DNA of 64,000 bases from Plantago major (taxonomy: Eukaryota; Streptophyta; Magnoliopsida; Lamiales; Plantaginaceae): NCBI GenBank assembly GCA_026545765.1, contig CM048840.1:30074765-30138764 (forward strand). The letters are read 5' to 3'. The position numbers and the translations under genes were made by a program. Of this stretch, positions 11,601 to 23,394 are shown in pieces; within the stretch, counting starts at the first letter, position 1; every line of letters begins with the position of its first letter. The notes beneath the pieces are model-generated. The model did no database searches. It worked only from the letters and a program-made list of their open reading frames with translations, and was not told where the DNA came from.

Positions 11601-12318
11601 TGTTTCATGCACAACATCATCATCACTACTTGTGTCATTAGTCAAGTCCACAAGCACATCATCCTGAACTGATTTTCTCACTGTCTGTTTGGTCCTTCTA
11701 TACCTAAAAGGCCTTGTTCTCTCAGGTGGTGGTTCAGTGTTATGTGACTTAAGTGGAGGTTCATATAATCCATCAACATCATCACTCCATTTCCTAGCCT
11801 TTTTCCCAGACATAGCAACAATATCAATAGCCAAAGGTGCTACATCATCAGTTTCTATATGAAGTTCAACTTCTTTGTTTGTTTGGTTTTTCTCAAACAT
11901 CAGGCAGACATCCCTATCACTTAGCACCTCAAATTGTTCAAAACTACCCTCAATATCATACTTCATAGTAAAGAACAAAGTATTTTGGGAAGGGACATCA
12001 TCCAACACTTGATTCATAACGACCTTCAACAGTTTAGAGTAGGTATACCTGGCAGCATTAATGTTGGCCACCATAAACTGCTCCTTCCCATAATGCATCC
12101 TTATGTTGTACGTACCACGACCTAGACAAACAACACATCATAACATTACCATCAAAAGCTTTTACATAAACGAACAGACATGAAAAAAAATCTAGGGTTT
12201 TTCCGAGAATTATGCTCCATCGATAGGCAAAATTTTCATTCACAATAGCACCAAAATTATCATCTAACAGTTCATGGACAACATCAGATGCCAAAAAGTT
12301 CGAATTTTACTTACTCAT
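8635..12318 (-). pseudogene. MULE transposase, six exons, two nonsense codons
   Basis: Cut-and-paste transposase of the Mutator superfamily. Exons, read on the minus strand: 12,318-12,315 (ATGA, donor GTAAGT), 12,121-10,148, 10,058-9,924, 9,840-9,660, 9,583-8,838 and about 8,759-8,635. In order they encode a PB1-like N-terminal region, an acidic linker, the MuDR-type DNA-binding domain, the MULE catalytic core (FFDGCHLKGKY carries the first Asp), a SWIM finger (CDCRRWDICGIPCRH) and a C-terminal CCHC knuckle (CRSCGKSGHNKAKC). Exons 1 and 2 join in frame. An in-frame TAG at 11,169-11,171 lies in the linker, and an in-frame TAA at 9,114-9,116 lies just after the SWIM finger; both reading frames continue unchanged beyond the stop. 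At the exon 2/3 junction the best splice sites do not keep phase, a possible third lesion. Probably inactive. Confidence 0.88.
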
Positions 12319-12717
12319 TGTTGCTGTATTGTCGCTCCAAAGACGGAAATTTTGCAGCCAGCAACGCGCGATTGGAGATGATACGAAGAGACCAACAAAA
12401 AATTAACAGGTTTGTGTTGATTATGGTGGTTTTTTTTGGATTCAATTTGGGAGAAAACAGGGTGGGCATCGAACTGGGTGAGGGTGGGTGAAGTGAAACG
12501 TTTTTTCCCTTTACCTATATTTTTACCCTAATCCCATTCTCCCGCCAAATCCACTATTTCCATGTCACCAGCCTAATATCCAGGTGGAAATAATTTTATC
12601 AGCTGGTCAATGCTGTAAATTAAATTTGGATCGATATGTTATTGTCATAATGTTAGGGGCTTCGATGATTTGGGCCACTTTATTAGGGAGAGCCAGTGTA
12701 ATTTTCCCAAAATAAAA

Positions 12718-13285
12718 AGTAAAATGTGACAGAACAAAATTTGAAATTGAAAAATTTAAGAATAAAAAAAGTATTATAAAATTATAAGGAAAAATAATAC
12801 TATATAAGATAAAATTTTAAATTATGTCATTTTTTAAGAATTCAGGGGTATAATAGTACATTTAATGGGTGTCTAAAGGTAAAAAGTTCTTTTTTGAATT
12901 GGTTTTCATTGATGGGGTCTTTATTTGAAATTTTATGATCAATTGGATTTTGGCAAGGATTTTCTCAAACTAGTTTGATCTAGTTTTATCTATGATCAAC
13001 CCACTTTCTCACATTGTTAATTCTAGTGACACCATCTTCTTCTCTTCTTCGTTGAACATCTCTTCTTCTCTCTTCCCTTCAAATAACTCTTCCCTTCAAT
13101 TAGCTCCGCCATCTTCTTCTCTGTTCACCTTCTTTTTCGCTCTCCCGTCAGACGCAACACTATCATTTCAGTCGCCTCTCATTTTCTCCGGCCGTTACTG
13201 TAGCATTGTGTTTCTCTTCCAGGTATGAATTTCTCAGCTTCACCTTTATTATCCATTCCACAATTTGTTACGTGCCTTTCCTATC
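12718..13285. other. Intergenic between MULE and Copia
   Basis: AT-rich DNA. A plus-strand frame of 78 codons (12,992-13,228) is Ser/Phe-rich and CT-biased, like a 5' leader, but has no recognised domain. The Copia element follows directly, so any transcript here would be interrupted at 13,290. Confidence 0.45.
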
Positions 13286-13290
13286 GTAAC

Positions 13291-13510
13291 TGTAAATCAA
13301 TATAGATTGATAGATTGAAAGAAAGATTACAATGAAAAATTGTATCTTCAGAAGTGAGTTTACAAGAGAAGACTAACTCTATATAGAGTTAGAAACTAAC
13401 TAATTATAACTAACTAACTGCTACTGTACAATTCCTATAACATGAAGTACTACTCTAATGTGTGGCTGAGTGTACCATGCTTTGCTTCTTGTTGTTTGCT
13501 ATTCTTTACA
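13291..13510 (-). repeat. Copia 3' LTR
   Basis: This 220-bp LTR aligns over its length with the 251-bp right LTR. The right copy has about 30 extra bases (around 19,955-19,990, near ACTGCTTCACTTGAG) that are missing here. The pol frame runs into this LTR and meets TAG near 13,501-13,499. Confidence 0.92.
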
Positions 13511-13526
13511 TCCCCCCTCAAGTTGG
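13511..13526 (-). other. Copia polypurine tract
   Basis: On the minus strand AACTTGAGGGGGGA directly precedes the 3' LTR (TGTAAAG). This is the expected place and composition for the plus-strand primer of reverse transcription. Confidence 0.8.
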
Positions 13527-15144
13527 GTGTGGATATTAAGAACACCAAGCTTGGATTTGAAATGGCTGAATAATGGCAAAGCGAATGGTTTTGTGAAAAG
13601 ATCCGCAATCTGATAAGTATTTGAGATGTGTAGAAGACTGATAGTTCCATCAACAATCTAATCTCGTATAACATGGCAATCGACCTCAATGTGCTTTGTT
13701 CGTTGATGGTTGACTGGGTTATGAGCAAGGTGATAAGCTGACATGCTATCTGTGTATAACAAAACAGGATTGGACTAATGATTGATATGAAAATCCTTGA
13801 GTAGATACAACAACCACTGAATCTCGCAAGTTGCTGCAGCTATAGCCCGATATTCTGCTTCTGTGGAAGATCGACTAATAGTTGTTTGCTTCTTTGATTT
13901 CCAGGAGATTAAAGAATCACCAAGGAATACTGCATAGCCTGATGTACTCCGCCTTGTGTCACTGCATGATGCCTAATCGCTGTCGGAAAAACTCTTCAAG
14001 TGAAAATCATTACGACAGGAATAGAAAATACCCTGCCCCGGAGCTTGCTTTATGTATCGAAGTACATGATGTGCTGCTGCTAAATGTATAGTTGTTGGAG
14101 CAGACATATACTGACTAAGTTTCTGCAAGGCAAATGAAATATCAGGACGAGTAATTGTTAAATACATCATTCGTCCAATGAGCCTTCTGTAAACCTGAGG
14201 ATCTGCAAGTGGTGATCCACTATCTTTAGCTAATTTCTCTTTGGAATCCATAGGTATGGAATTTGGTTTGCTGTTGGTATAACCTGTTTCTTTCAATAAA
14301 TCAAGGGCATATTTTCTCTGACAAACAGATATACCTGTATCATTGCGAGCAACCTCTAAACCAAGAATATACCGAAGTTCTCCCAAATCTTTAATAGTAA
14401 ATTTCTCATCTAAAAACTGTTTAACAAACATAATTTCATCAATGTTGTGACCTGCAAGAATGACATCATCAACGTATACAAGTAAACAAGTATAAGATTT
14501 ATCAGTTGCTTTAATAAAGAAGGAAGTATCAGCTTGAGACTGAACATAACCAATAGACAATAAAGACTCTTGTAGCTTGAAAAACCATTGTCTGCTTGCT
14601 TGTTTAAGTCCATAGAGACTTTTCACAAGCTTACAAACTCTACTGTCTCCTGCTTTGCTATAGCCAGGTGGAGGTGTCATGTAAACCTCCTCACTTAAGT
14701 CACCATGAAGAAAAGCGGTGTTCACATCAAGTTGATGTAAAAACCATCCTTTAGCAGCTGCAATAGCTAACAAACACCTGACAGTAGTTAACTTGATAAC
14801 AGGAGAAAAGGTTTCAAAGTAATCTAAACCATTTTTCTGAGTATAACCTTTTGCTACTAAACGTGCTTTATAACGTTCTATAGTTTCATCTGCCTTAAAC
14901 TTGACCTTATAAACCCACTTACAACCAATGGTGTGCTTATTTTCTGGCAATTGAACAAGCTCCCAAGTTTTAGTTTTCTCAAGAGCTTTCAATTCAGAGT
15001 TCATAGCCTCAATCCATTCCTGATGTTGTATTGCTTGTTTATAAGTAGTTGGCTCAGAAACTACAGATTGAAGCAGTAAAACATTTATGAAAAGAAGACA
15101 ACCTATCACTAGATACATAATCTGTAATAGGATACCTGACAATT

Positions 15145-16773
15145 TGTTGGTCCAGATAACGGCAAAGTAAAAGACTAGAGGGGGGGGGGGTGAATAGTCT
15201 TTTAAAACTTTTGTCGATAAAAACTATTTCTCAGATATTTGTGTAGATATCTGATACTTAGATTCAGAGCGCGGAAGACTTAAGATAGATAAGTGCAGAA
15301 ACAGTTAAAGTGTGTGTGTGTGTGTGTTGGTGAAAAATAAGTACAGAGAAGTAAATAACACAGCAAGTATAGTGGTATTTGGAGGTGGCGTAATCCTCCA
15401 ACTAATCCACTTTCGGTCTTCCAAAGACCTAGAATTCACTAGAATAGATAATTGAGGTCACCTTACAAAAATCCTATTCTAAGATTCCTTAAAAAAATGG
15501 TTCCCAACCAAATGTTCCCCCTGAGTTGTTCCCCGGCTTTCACAGCCAAGTACTTCTCACTCGAAACCTTTTGAGCTATTCCTAGCTTCCCAAGCTAAGT
15601 ACTTCCTGCTCAATAACCTTGGAGTTATTCCTTAGTTTCTCAAACTAAGTACTTCACTCCACGCCGTTGATGGTGTTGGTTTTGGTTTGAGTTGTCGATG
15701 AGCTTCTTTAATAACTTTTGGTTAATCGATAGCTCTGTGAATCAAGTATACTTAATACACTTTTCAATGTATGGTATCTTGTTCTTTTTACTGACCCAAG
15801 TCTTAGATAAATGTTCAAGAGAATGAATCTCAGATACTTGATCTTTCAATTCAACTCTTTCACAGATAGCAGTACTTGTTTAGGATCAGGACACTTAGAA
15901 CTTTAGTGCTACTTAAGATCAGGAGCTTTGGTCGCAACAGAAAGCTTTGAGGATAAGTAGTTTGCTTGAGAGAATATGTTGTTCAGCGTGTTTATGGAGT
16001 TCAAGGTGTCTTCTCAAGTAGTCTAAGTATTGATATTTATAGATGAATTTGAATGCCGTTGAATAGTATCCGTAGCTCAAATTCAAACTATTGATATCTC
16101 GTGTATAATCTTCTGATGGGTTTGTCTTCTTCTTCAGAAGGTACCGTTGCTTTTATTCAGACATCTCTGTCCGTGCATTAAATGCATTGTATTGTACTTT
16201 TTGTCCTGTAGTGCCAACGGAACTATGCTCAGTATCAGAGACTAGTATTATCTGATTTTTTGCACGTCCTTATCTTTAATCTTCAGATACCACATTATTG
16301 AAACAACTTTGTTGCAATATATTTCTTTTTCAGAAATGTGGTTAAGGCTCAAGGTATCTGAGAATAGATATCTGTGGGCACTTTCCTGGTTTTCAGAAAA
16401 CCTTCTAGTTCTCAGATATCTCTTGTGACACAGCTTGTTTAAAACTATTCGTGTCTTCAAGATATCTGACCAAGGTATCTGCAAAACTATTTCAGTAATC
16501 TTGTGCAGTTTCTTCAAATCTTCAATGTCGTTGAACTTGTTACCTTGGATGTCTTCTTCTTGGTCTTCTCTTCATAAAATAAAAATTACATTTTGAAACC
16601 TAACATCCTATACAAGATTAGCTAGACTATCATACTTAGTGGGTTTCCTCTTTTACAATGTTCAAGTGAACCAAGAGTACTAATCACCTTTCTGAGACTA
16701 AGATAAGTCATCATGTTGCTGATCAAAATCTAAACCGATATTTCTAACAAAATATCTAACAAATTTCCTAACA
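15145..16773 (-). mobile_element. Solo LTR (probably SIRE/Maximus-type copia) inside the Copia element
   Basis: It has TG...CA ends (TGTTGGTCC at the left, TTTCCTAACA at the right on the plus strand) and a perfect 5-bp duplication CAATT at 15,140-15,144 and 16,774-16,778. No internal coding region is present, so it is a solo LTR left by recombination. A GACTAGAGGGGGGGGGGTGA block near one end resembles SIRE/Maximus LTRs; that lineage call is from memory of the family. Inside, a unit of about 64 bases around AAGTACTTC is repeated about three times at 15,540-15,660. Removing the LTR and one TSD copy rejoins the host integrase-RT linker in frame. Confidence 0.88.
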
Positions 16774-19769
16774 CAATTGATTTAGAAGAATCAACTTGAA
16801 CAACTGCATTAGCAGTAGTAATATTCTTGTGTTGTAAAGAAGGTGGTATTGTAACATCATAATCTTGCAGATTTGAAGATAAATGCCTAGTTCTTGTTGA
16901 TCTTCTGAGGGAAACATTGTCAGTAACAGGAACAGATATATAATTATCCTGTAAAACACTAGAAGCACTATTCATAACATCTGGTTCAGAACAAACAGAT
17001 GAATCTGTAGCAACATTAGTAGTATCATTTTCTGGATCAATATGAGCTGAATCAGGAATGTTATTAGTAGGCAACTGAGTAGAAGCATTATGTGAAACAA
17101 TATTATCAAATATTGAAAAATCATAATCAGCATAACTTTTGAAATATTTATCAGTAGAAGAAATAGAAACAGAAACAGAAAAATTAGAAATCTTGAAGGA
17201 AACACATTTTCAACAAACTGTACATGTCTTGATATAAAAACCTGTTGTGTTGATAGATTCAACAACTTATAGACCTTGTATCCAGTTGGATATCCCAAAA
17301 GAACACACTTGATTGCACTTGTGTCAAACTTAGACCTGTTAACACCTGATGTAGAAGCATAACACAAAGAACCAAATACTCTCATATAAGAATAATCAGG
17401 TGGAGTGTTATACAGAATTTCATAAGGACTTTTATTTGCAAGAACAGGAGTAGGTAATCTATTTATCAAATGACAAGCAGTAAGTACACATTCAGACCAG
17501 AAAGTTAGAGGTAAACATGATTGAAACAATAGAGAACGAGCAACATTAAGTAAATTTTGGTGCTTGCGTTCAACTCTGCCATTTTGTTGAGGAGTTTCAA
17601 CATAGGAATGCTGATGAATTATAACCAAACTAGAATAGAACTGTACCATATTAAATTCTGGTCCATTATCAGAACGGATGGACTTTATCTTCTTGTTATA
17701 TTGAGTAAGTACCAAGTTATAAAAATGTAAAAGATGAACTTTAGTTTCAGATTTGGCTTTCATAAGATACAGCCATGTGCATCGAGATTTGTCCTCCACA
17801 ATTGTAAGAAAATATTTGTGACCATTATAAGAAGAAACACTAAAGGGTCCCCAAATATCAACATGAATTAGATCAAAAACATTTGAAGTAATAGAAGAAC
17901 TTTCATTAAAAGAGACTTTCTTCTGTTTACAAAAATGACATACATCACATGATTTAAAAGAATCAGAAGTATTACATTTTGAAATATCCAACTGTGATAT
18001 AGTACTAAGTTTATACAAAGGTAGATGACCCAATCTCAGATGCCATAAGCTTGCATTACTAAAATTTGTACTTGCAGAATTAACAAGAGCAGTCTGATTC
18101 TTTAATGGAGAAGATAACTGGTACAGTCCATCTCTCAAATTACTGTAACCAATCCTTTCTTGTGTTGTTATGTCCTGCAAAATACAGCCAGTTTTCAAGA
18201 AATAGCACCCAATATTTTCATGAATAGCCAAATGTCTAACATACACCGAATTGAAACTAAACTGTGGAACATATAGAGCATTATGCAGTACAATCTTTTC
18301 AGTAATCTGTACATCACCACATTTAGTAGCCAGAGTTGTGTCACCTGTGGGAAGCTCAATCTGTACACAAACTTATCTAGGTGGTGTAGTAAAAGAAGAT
18401 AGATCACATATCATGTGATCAGTAGCTCCAGTATCAAGTACCCATTTGTTAGCATGCATAGGTAAAGAAAAAGAAGATAGAGCATAAGCAGAAGTTGAAG
18501 ATAAAGCATATGCATACCCTTGTATACCTGTTTCAAATACTGAAGCACTAGCACAAGCCACAATAGCAGTATGAGGATTATCAATAGCCTGAGCATTAGA
18601 TAACTGATTCATCTGAGCTCTATACTGTGTGAATTGAAGAAACTGCTTATACAATTCAGATGTCATATCTACATTCCCAGAAGAATCTTCCTCATAATCA
18701 ACTACAGCTGCATGAGCTTGAGCTTTTCTAGGCCCTTTGGAGCCTTGCCAACCAGGAGGATAGCCAATAAGCTGATAACAACTCTTGTAGGTATGACCAA
18801 TACATCCACAATTTGAACATTTAGGCTTATTCTTATCTTTATTAAACTTTGTATAGACTTGATTCTTAGCCAAACAAGCAACTGGATCGGCTGACAAATT
18901 ATTAGGAGTCTTTTGAGTTGAACACATAGCCATAACATCTTGACTCGTATAAGGTGCAGCATTCAAATCTCTCTAACTTTCCTCTTGCAACACTAAAGCA
19001 TAGACTTGTGCCAAAGCAGGAATGGGAGATTGCATTAAAATCTGACTTCTAACATGAGCATAGGACTCATTTAGGCCAACAAGAAACTTCACAACAGCAT
19101 CATGTTTCTGCAACTCAACCATAGGCTTCAAACCACCACAAGTACATAAAGGAATAGGCCTATGCGCAACATATTCATCCCAAATTCCTTTAAACGAAGC
19201 ATAATACGCAGAAACAGATTTAACACCTTGAGTCATGTTACTCAGAGATTTTTCTAGGTGAAAAACTCTAGGACCAGTACTACGCGTATAACGAGTCTTT
19301 AACTCCACCCAAAGTTCATTAGCAAACGAAATATACAAGATACTCTGGCGGATTTCATCACAAATAGAATTACGCAACCAAATCGTAACAAGATTATTCG
19401 CACGTTTCCAAGCAGAATAAAGAACAGTATTATTAGGAGAAGGAGGAACGAGTGTACCATCAACAAAACCACATTTGTTCTTCACAGATAGTGCCATCAT
19501 CGTTGCTGAACTCCATGACTCGTAATTCGAGCCTACAAGGGGGATGCATCACAATCGAAATTCCTGGTGAATCAGACGGATGCAAGTAATACGGCGATGT
19601 ATGATCATCAGAAGGATTTCGCTCAGTGTTTCGAGCTACACCTGAGCCATTATTGACGAAATTCTCAGCAGAATTCACAGCAGAATTCGCCATTGAAACA
19701 GAGTATGAAATGCGGAAGAGGAATCGAAAAAAAACGAACAATTGAACAAGACGATCTTGATCAATAACT

Positions 19770-19786
19770 GCTGGTAACTGATACCA
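19770..19786 (-). other. Copia primer-binding site
   Basis: On the minus strand the 5' LTR is followed at once by TGGTATCAGTTACCAGC. TGGTATCAG is the core complementary to the 3' end of initiator Met-tRNA used by most plant copia elements; here the match weakens after nine bases. Confidence 0.85.
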
Positions 19787-20037
19787 TGTAAATCAATATA
19801 TATTGATAGATTGAAAGAAAGATTACAATGAAAAATTGTATCTTCAGAAGTGAGTTTACAAGAGAAGACTAACTCTGTTATATAGAGTTAGAAACTAACT
19901 AATTATAACTAACTGCTACTGTACAATTTCTATAACATGAAGTACTACTCTAATGTGTAACTGCTTCACTTGAGAATGTACAATACGCCTTGCTGAGTAT
20001 ACCATGCTTTGCTTCTTGTTGTTTGCTATTCTTTACA
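19787..20037 (-). repeat. Copia 5' LTR
   Basis: A 251-bp LTR, longer than its partner through one indel of about 30 bases. On the minus strand it would carry the element promoter. The outer end abuts the GTAAC duplication. Confidence 0.92.
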
Positions 20038-20042
20038 GTAAC

Positions 20043-20597
20043 AAGAGTTTACTGGAGAAGAAATGGGGGAAACATAGACGAAATGGGGATAAAACAGACG
20101 ATATTGAGAATCTTTGGCTAAAACTAGAACAATTTCATTACTTGTTGAGGAATCAAATGGAACTGCATGCGAATACAATAAATAAACAAATAATAGCTAG
20201 AAATGAGAAAAGCCCTAAGTTATGACATGGATGATTTGCTCAAGTGAGACAAATGCTCTCTGATTATTTGAGCTAATAAGGTTCTTCGCCATTGAAGAAG
20301 GACGAAGTTACTAACCTGAGCTTTCAGCAGCCGTTGGATCTTCTTGGATGGCTGAGATTTACCCTTGCATGATTAAAACAAGAGCGTTGGATTTGATTTG
20401 CTCTCATCTGACGGCTGAATTTGGGAATCCAATGTGATGTCGTTTTCTTTAGTATTTGATTCGTCCTTTAGTAGAAATGCGCTTTCATCCGGTATACGTT
20501 TTTATCAATTGAACCCGCCTTTTCCACTTGAGTACCATTCTTCATAGTTTCTTCATTAGCTCCAATGGCGGACATGACACATTTTTGGCTCACATTT
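20043..20597. other. Intergenic between Copia and MULE-MITE
   Basis: A plus-strand frame (20,004-20,225) begins inside the LTR and has no recognised domain. CTTCTTCATTAGCTCCAATGG at about 20,547-20,568 looks like a plant leader plus ATG, but no open frame follows. Confidence 0.4.
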
Positions 20598-20606
20598 CTC
20601 AATTGC

Positions 20607-21346
20607 GGGTAAAATCCCTTTTTGGTACTCTAGTGTGAAACATTTCTGATTTTGGTACTCTAAAGTGGTCGCATCCAATTTAGGTACTAATTATCAATAA
20701 CTGTTTTCAATTAAGGTACTAATTAAATTTATAAGGTACGTCTTCGCATTCATATGCAAGCGAATGTCAAGCGCCGAAAGATAGACATAGAAAATTGACC
20801 GCTCGCAAGATATCGTGGACTTTGTCCCACTCACAAGTTTCCACGTCATATTCTTTTTTTTAGGCTTTTTCATCAATTATGTTTCAATCAACTTTCAATT
20901 GATCAAATTCACGTGAAATTGGGATTAGGTTAATTGTAATTTGGTACTGATTTGCACACCCACCATTCAATTTACAATTAGTACATTAATTGTAAATAGT
21001 TATTAATAATTAGTACTCCCTCCGTCCCGCATAACTTCATACATTTGCCATTTTTAACCGTCCCATAGAACTTCATACATTACCAAAATAGGAAGCTACC
21101 CCACACCCAACAAATAATAAACAATCTCAACTTTATACTCAAATTATACCTTTTGTCAATAAAAATACACTTTTTCCCACCTTTTCTATATTCTATCATT
21201 ACTTTAACTTTTCGCATAAAACTGTGCGCTAGCCCTAATGTATGAAGTTATCCGGAACGGAGGGAGTACCTAAATTGGACGCGGCCACTCTGAAGTACCA
21301 AAATCGGAAATGACTCACACTGGAGTACCAAAAATGAATTTTACCC
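20607..21346. mobile_element. MULE-type MITE with nested Stowaway
   Basis: Inverted ends of about 85 bases: the left reads GGGTAAAATCCCTTTTTGGTA and the right is its imperfect complement ending CATTTTTGG...TTTTACCC. Both sides carry the perfect 9-bp duplication CTCAATTGC (20,598-20,606 and 21,347-21,355). Long TIRs and a 9-bp duplication assign it to the Mutator superfamily. It is 740 bp, codes for nothing and is split by the Stowaway at 21,016-21,266. Confidence 0.9.
21016..21266. mobile_element. Stowaway MITE nested in the MULE-MITE
   Basis: Ends CTCCCTCCGTCCCGCATAAC and its complement GTTATCCGGAACGGAGGGAG, flanked by TA (21,014-21,015 and 21,267-21,268). At 251 bp it is closely similar in sequence to the copy at 54,707-54,957, so both belong to one subfamily. 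Confidence 0.92.
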
Positions 21347-21745
21347 CTCAATTGCTGAATTTTTCTTGACTGTATAGAAATGGGGATTAGAATCCGGATC
21401 AGAATTTTTCTTGAATTTTTCTACAGTTTTCTCTCGCCATTACTTCTAAATTAGCTGGCAGTTGGGATTAGAATCCGAATCAGATCTGGATCAAATCCAG
21501 ATTAATCTCGATTGAATCCACATCCAGTCTACATTGGGTCCATAAATAAGTTCCAGGAAAAATTGGACCGATCCAGTTTAATCTAAATTGGATTCAGATC
21601 CAGTCTACATTAGATCCACAAAGTGGATCAATAGTAGATGTGAATTGAACTTGATCTAAGTCCACATGAGTGGATGTAGACACAAAACCTGTAATTTTCA
21701 GGGCTATGTAGGAGTATATATTAGAAGTCAAAATATTAACTTTAG

Positions 21746-22090
21746 CACTACAAAAATATCATGTTTTAGCGATGGAACTATCCGTCGCTAAAACAGAATC
21801 GATCCGTTACTAAATCCGTAGCGACGGATAACTCCCCCGTCCCCAAACCTTGCGTCACAATTTTTTGGCGACGGATAAGTATTCTGTCGCCAAATAACGA
21901 CGAACTGGCGACGGATTAATCCATTGACCAGTCCGTCCGAATTGGCGACGGATTACTTATCCGTCGCCAATTAGTTACGGAATTTAGCGACGGATTAAAT
22001 CCCACCACTAATTCGCCCTTAATTCGTGTGAGATTTAGCGACGGAATTAATTCCGTCGCTAAATTCCATGGGCTAATTCGCCCTTAATTC
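21746..22090. repeat. Left subterminal GCGACGGAT array of CACTA A
   Basis: At least a dozen copies of TCCGTCGC/GCGACGGA and near variants in both orientations. In En/Spm such subterminal 12-mers bind the TNPA protein; by analogy these would be the family's binding sites, shared with elements B and C. Confidence 0.85.
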
Positions 22091-23394
22091 GTGAATTTAC
22101 TGTTTATTTATTTATTTATTTATTTTTGTATTTTAAATTCTTGTTTCACATTTCACCTGTTTTTTCACATAATATAATCATACATAATATACCCGAAACA
22201 ATTAAATTGCATTAATTATCCAAACGTAGATAAATTGCATTGTCAAATATTCGACGAATATAAATTATCCATACCGAAGTCTAAAGTATGCAAGCACAAG
22301 TAGCTAGAAGATGACATAGTGTCAAAGTATATAGCATAAACAACATAAGTCTGATGTAACTAAGAATGGGGAGGAGGCGGTGGGTGGTACTGGGAAGAAG
22401 TACTGAACATCTAGGTCAAAGCGTCCATCCGCTGAGCCATACGAGTCTGTTCCTCAAGCACTTGCTGGTAAGCTGCCTTGGTCACAGCTATTTCCTCGTG
22501 GAGAGGAGTCATCATCTCATGAACCTGGTCCTGTGTGAAGACATTAGATCGTGATCCTCCCTGGGACACTAAGAAGCTACTAGAACTCATAGCAGGGCCC
22601 AAACTTCCCAATCCATATGTTCGACCCTTGTTATCCACTGGGTTGACGTCAAAGAAGATCTGGTCTTGCTCTTCAATTGACAGCTCATGACCGTCGATCA
22701 TCCTCTCATCCATCCTCCTCTCCACCTCACTCTGCAATAGTAAAGTGCATACGAAATGAGATGCAATTTTAGGAATCACTTTAAAATACACCAATGCAAA
22801 TGTTAACCGTACGAAAGAAACGTACCGCAATACTCTCGGCCCTCACGTCAGTCCAAATGCCATTCTTCACCTTAGCCTTTTTGAAGTGGTATAGAGCACT
22901 CTTCGGCTGTCCTTTATTGGCCTAAAAAACATATGTGCAAACAAGTAGTTAGTTGATTAAAATGAAAGGTAAAAATCTGTTATGTATCATATTCCAAGCC
23001 ATAAACAACATATTTACTAACCTTCCATCACGTGATCTGTAACAACAGCTCGCGACCCATAATGATGTCTAGCAGTGCCCGTACCATCTCGCGGCTCAGT
23101 TAAACGGTTTTGTCTGTTCTTGAAAGCTTGATCTTAGACAAAGGGATCTTTCCAGTACTCCTCCCAATGTGCCAACTCCTCATCCCCCACCCAAGTTGGT
23201 TGTCTACGTCTTTCCTTCATTTTGTAAACCATTTTCCTATAGATGTCTGATCCTAAATTCTTGAAAACAGAGTACAACTGGTGCACCAGGGCATTGGGAA
23301 TGTAGTAGTCTTTCTACAACAATTCCATACAAAGTAAAAATTACACCAGTTTAAAGAAAGATAACAATTTAAATATAACACCAAGTTTAGTGGC

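Larger units (their letters stand above)
7471..12708. mobile_element. Two-gene Mutator-like element (MULE)
   Basis: The left end GGGTGAATTACATATAGACC and the complement of the right end (GGGAAAATTACACTGGCTCT) are similar for about 60-90 bases, with shared blocks such as CCCTAATAAA and CCCCTAAC. The element is flanked by a perfect 9-bp duplication, AAAATAAAA, at 7,462-7,470 and 12,709-12,717. Short imperfect TIRs and a 9-bp duplication are MULE hallmarks. It contains two convergent genes: a plus-strand GRF zinc-finger gene (7,931-8,350) and a minus-strand transposase gene (8,635-12,318). The tail-to-tail layout recalls maize MuDR (mudrA/mudrB), but the second gene here is not mudrB-like. The preserved duplication suggests recent insertion, yet the transposase already has two stops. 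Confidence 0.93.
13499..19693 (-). pseudogene. Copia gag-pol polyprotein, broken
   Basis: Start at ATG 19,693 (MANSAV), just inside the PBS. Recognisable in order: gag with a CCHC knuckle (CSNCGCIGHTYKSC, about 18,795-18,835); aspartic protease WVLDTGATDHM (about 18,415-18,450); integrase with HLRLGHL, the D at HVDIWGPF, SDNGPEF and ETPQQNGRVERKH; reverse transcriptase with YVDDVILAG (about 14,455-14,485); RNase H with a FSDSD box. Lesions: a one-base loss near 19,533, TAA near 18,373 after protease, a frameshift near 15,060 and TAG at 13,973 within RNase H, where family members have Trp. Further TAGs follow. The solo LTR at 15,145-16,773 splits the integrase-RT linker; removing it restores an uninterrupted linker. 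Confidence 0.92.
13291..20037 (-). mobile_element. Ty1/copia LTR retrotransposon with nested solo LTR
   Basis: Terminal repeats at 13,291-13,510 and 19,787-20,037 begin TGTAAATCAATATA and end ATTCTTTACA. The flanking duplication GTAAC (13,286-13,290 and 20,038-20,042) is perfect. The element reads on the minus strand, with a primer-binding site beside the right LTR, a polypurine tract beside the left LTR, and gag, protease, integrase, reverse transcriptase and RNase H in copia order. It is interrupted by a 1.6-kb solo LTR at 15,145-16,773. Several stops and frameshifts make it non-autonomous. Confidence 0.95.

Noticed and set aside
11323-11672. Plus-strand frames opposite the MULE transposase linker
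   Set aside because: Shadow of the repetitive acidic linker of the transposase on the other strand.
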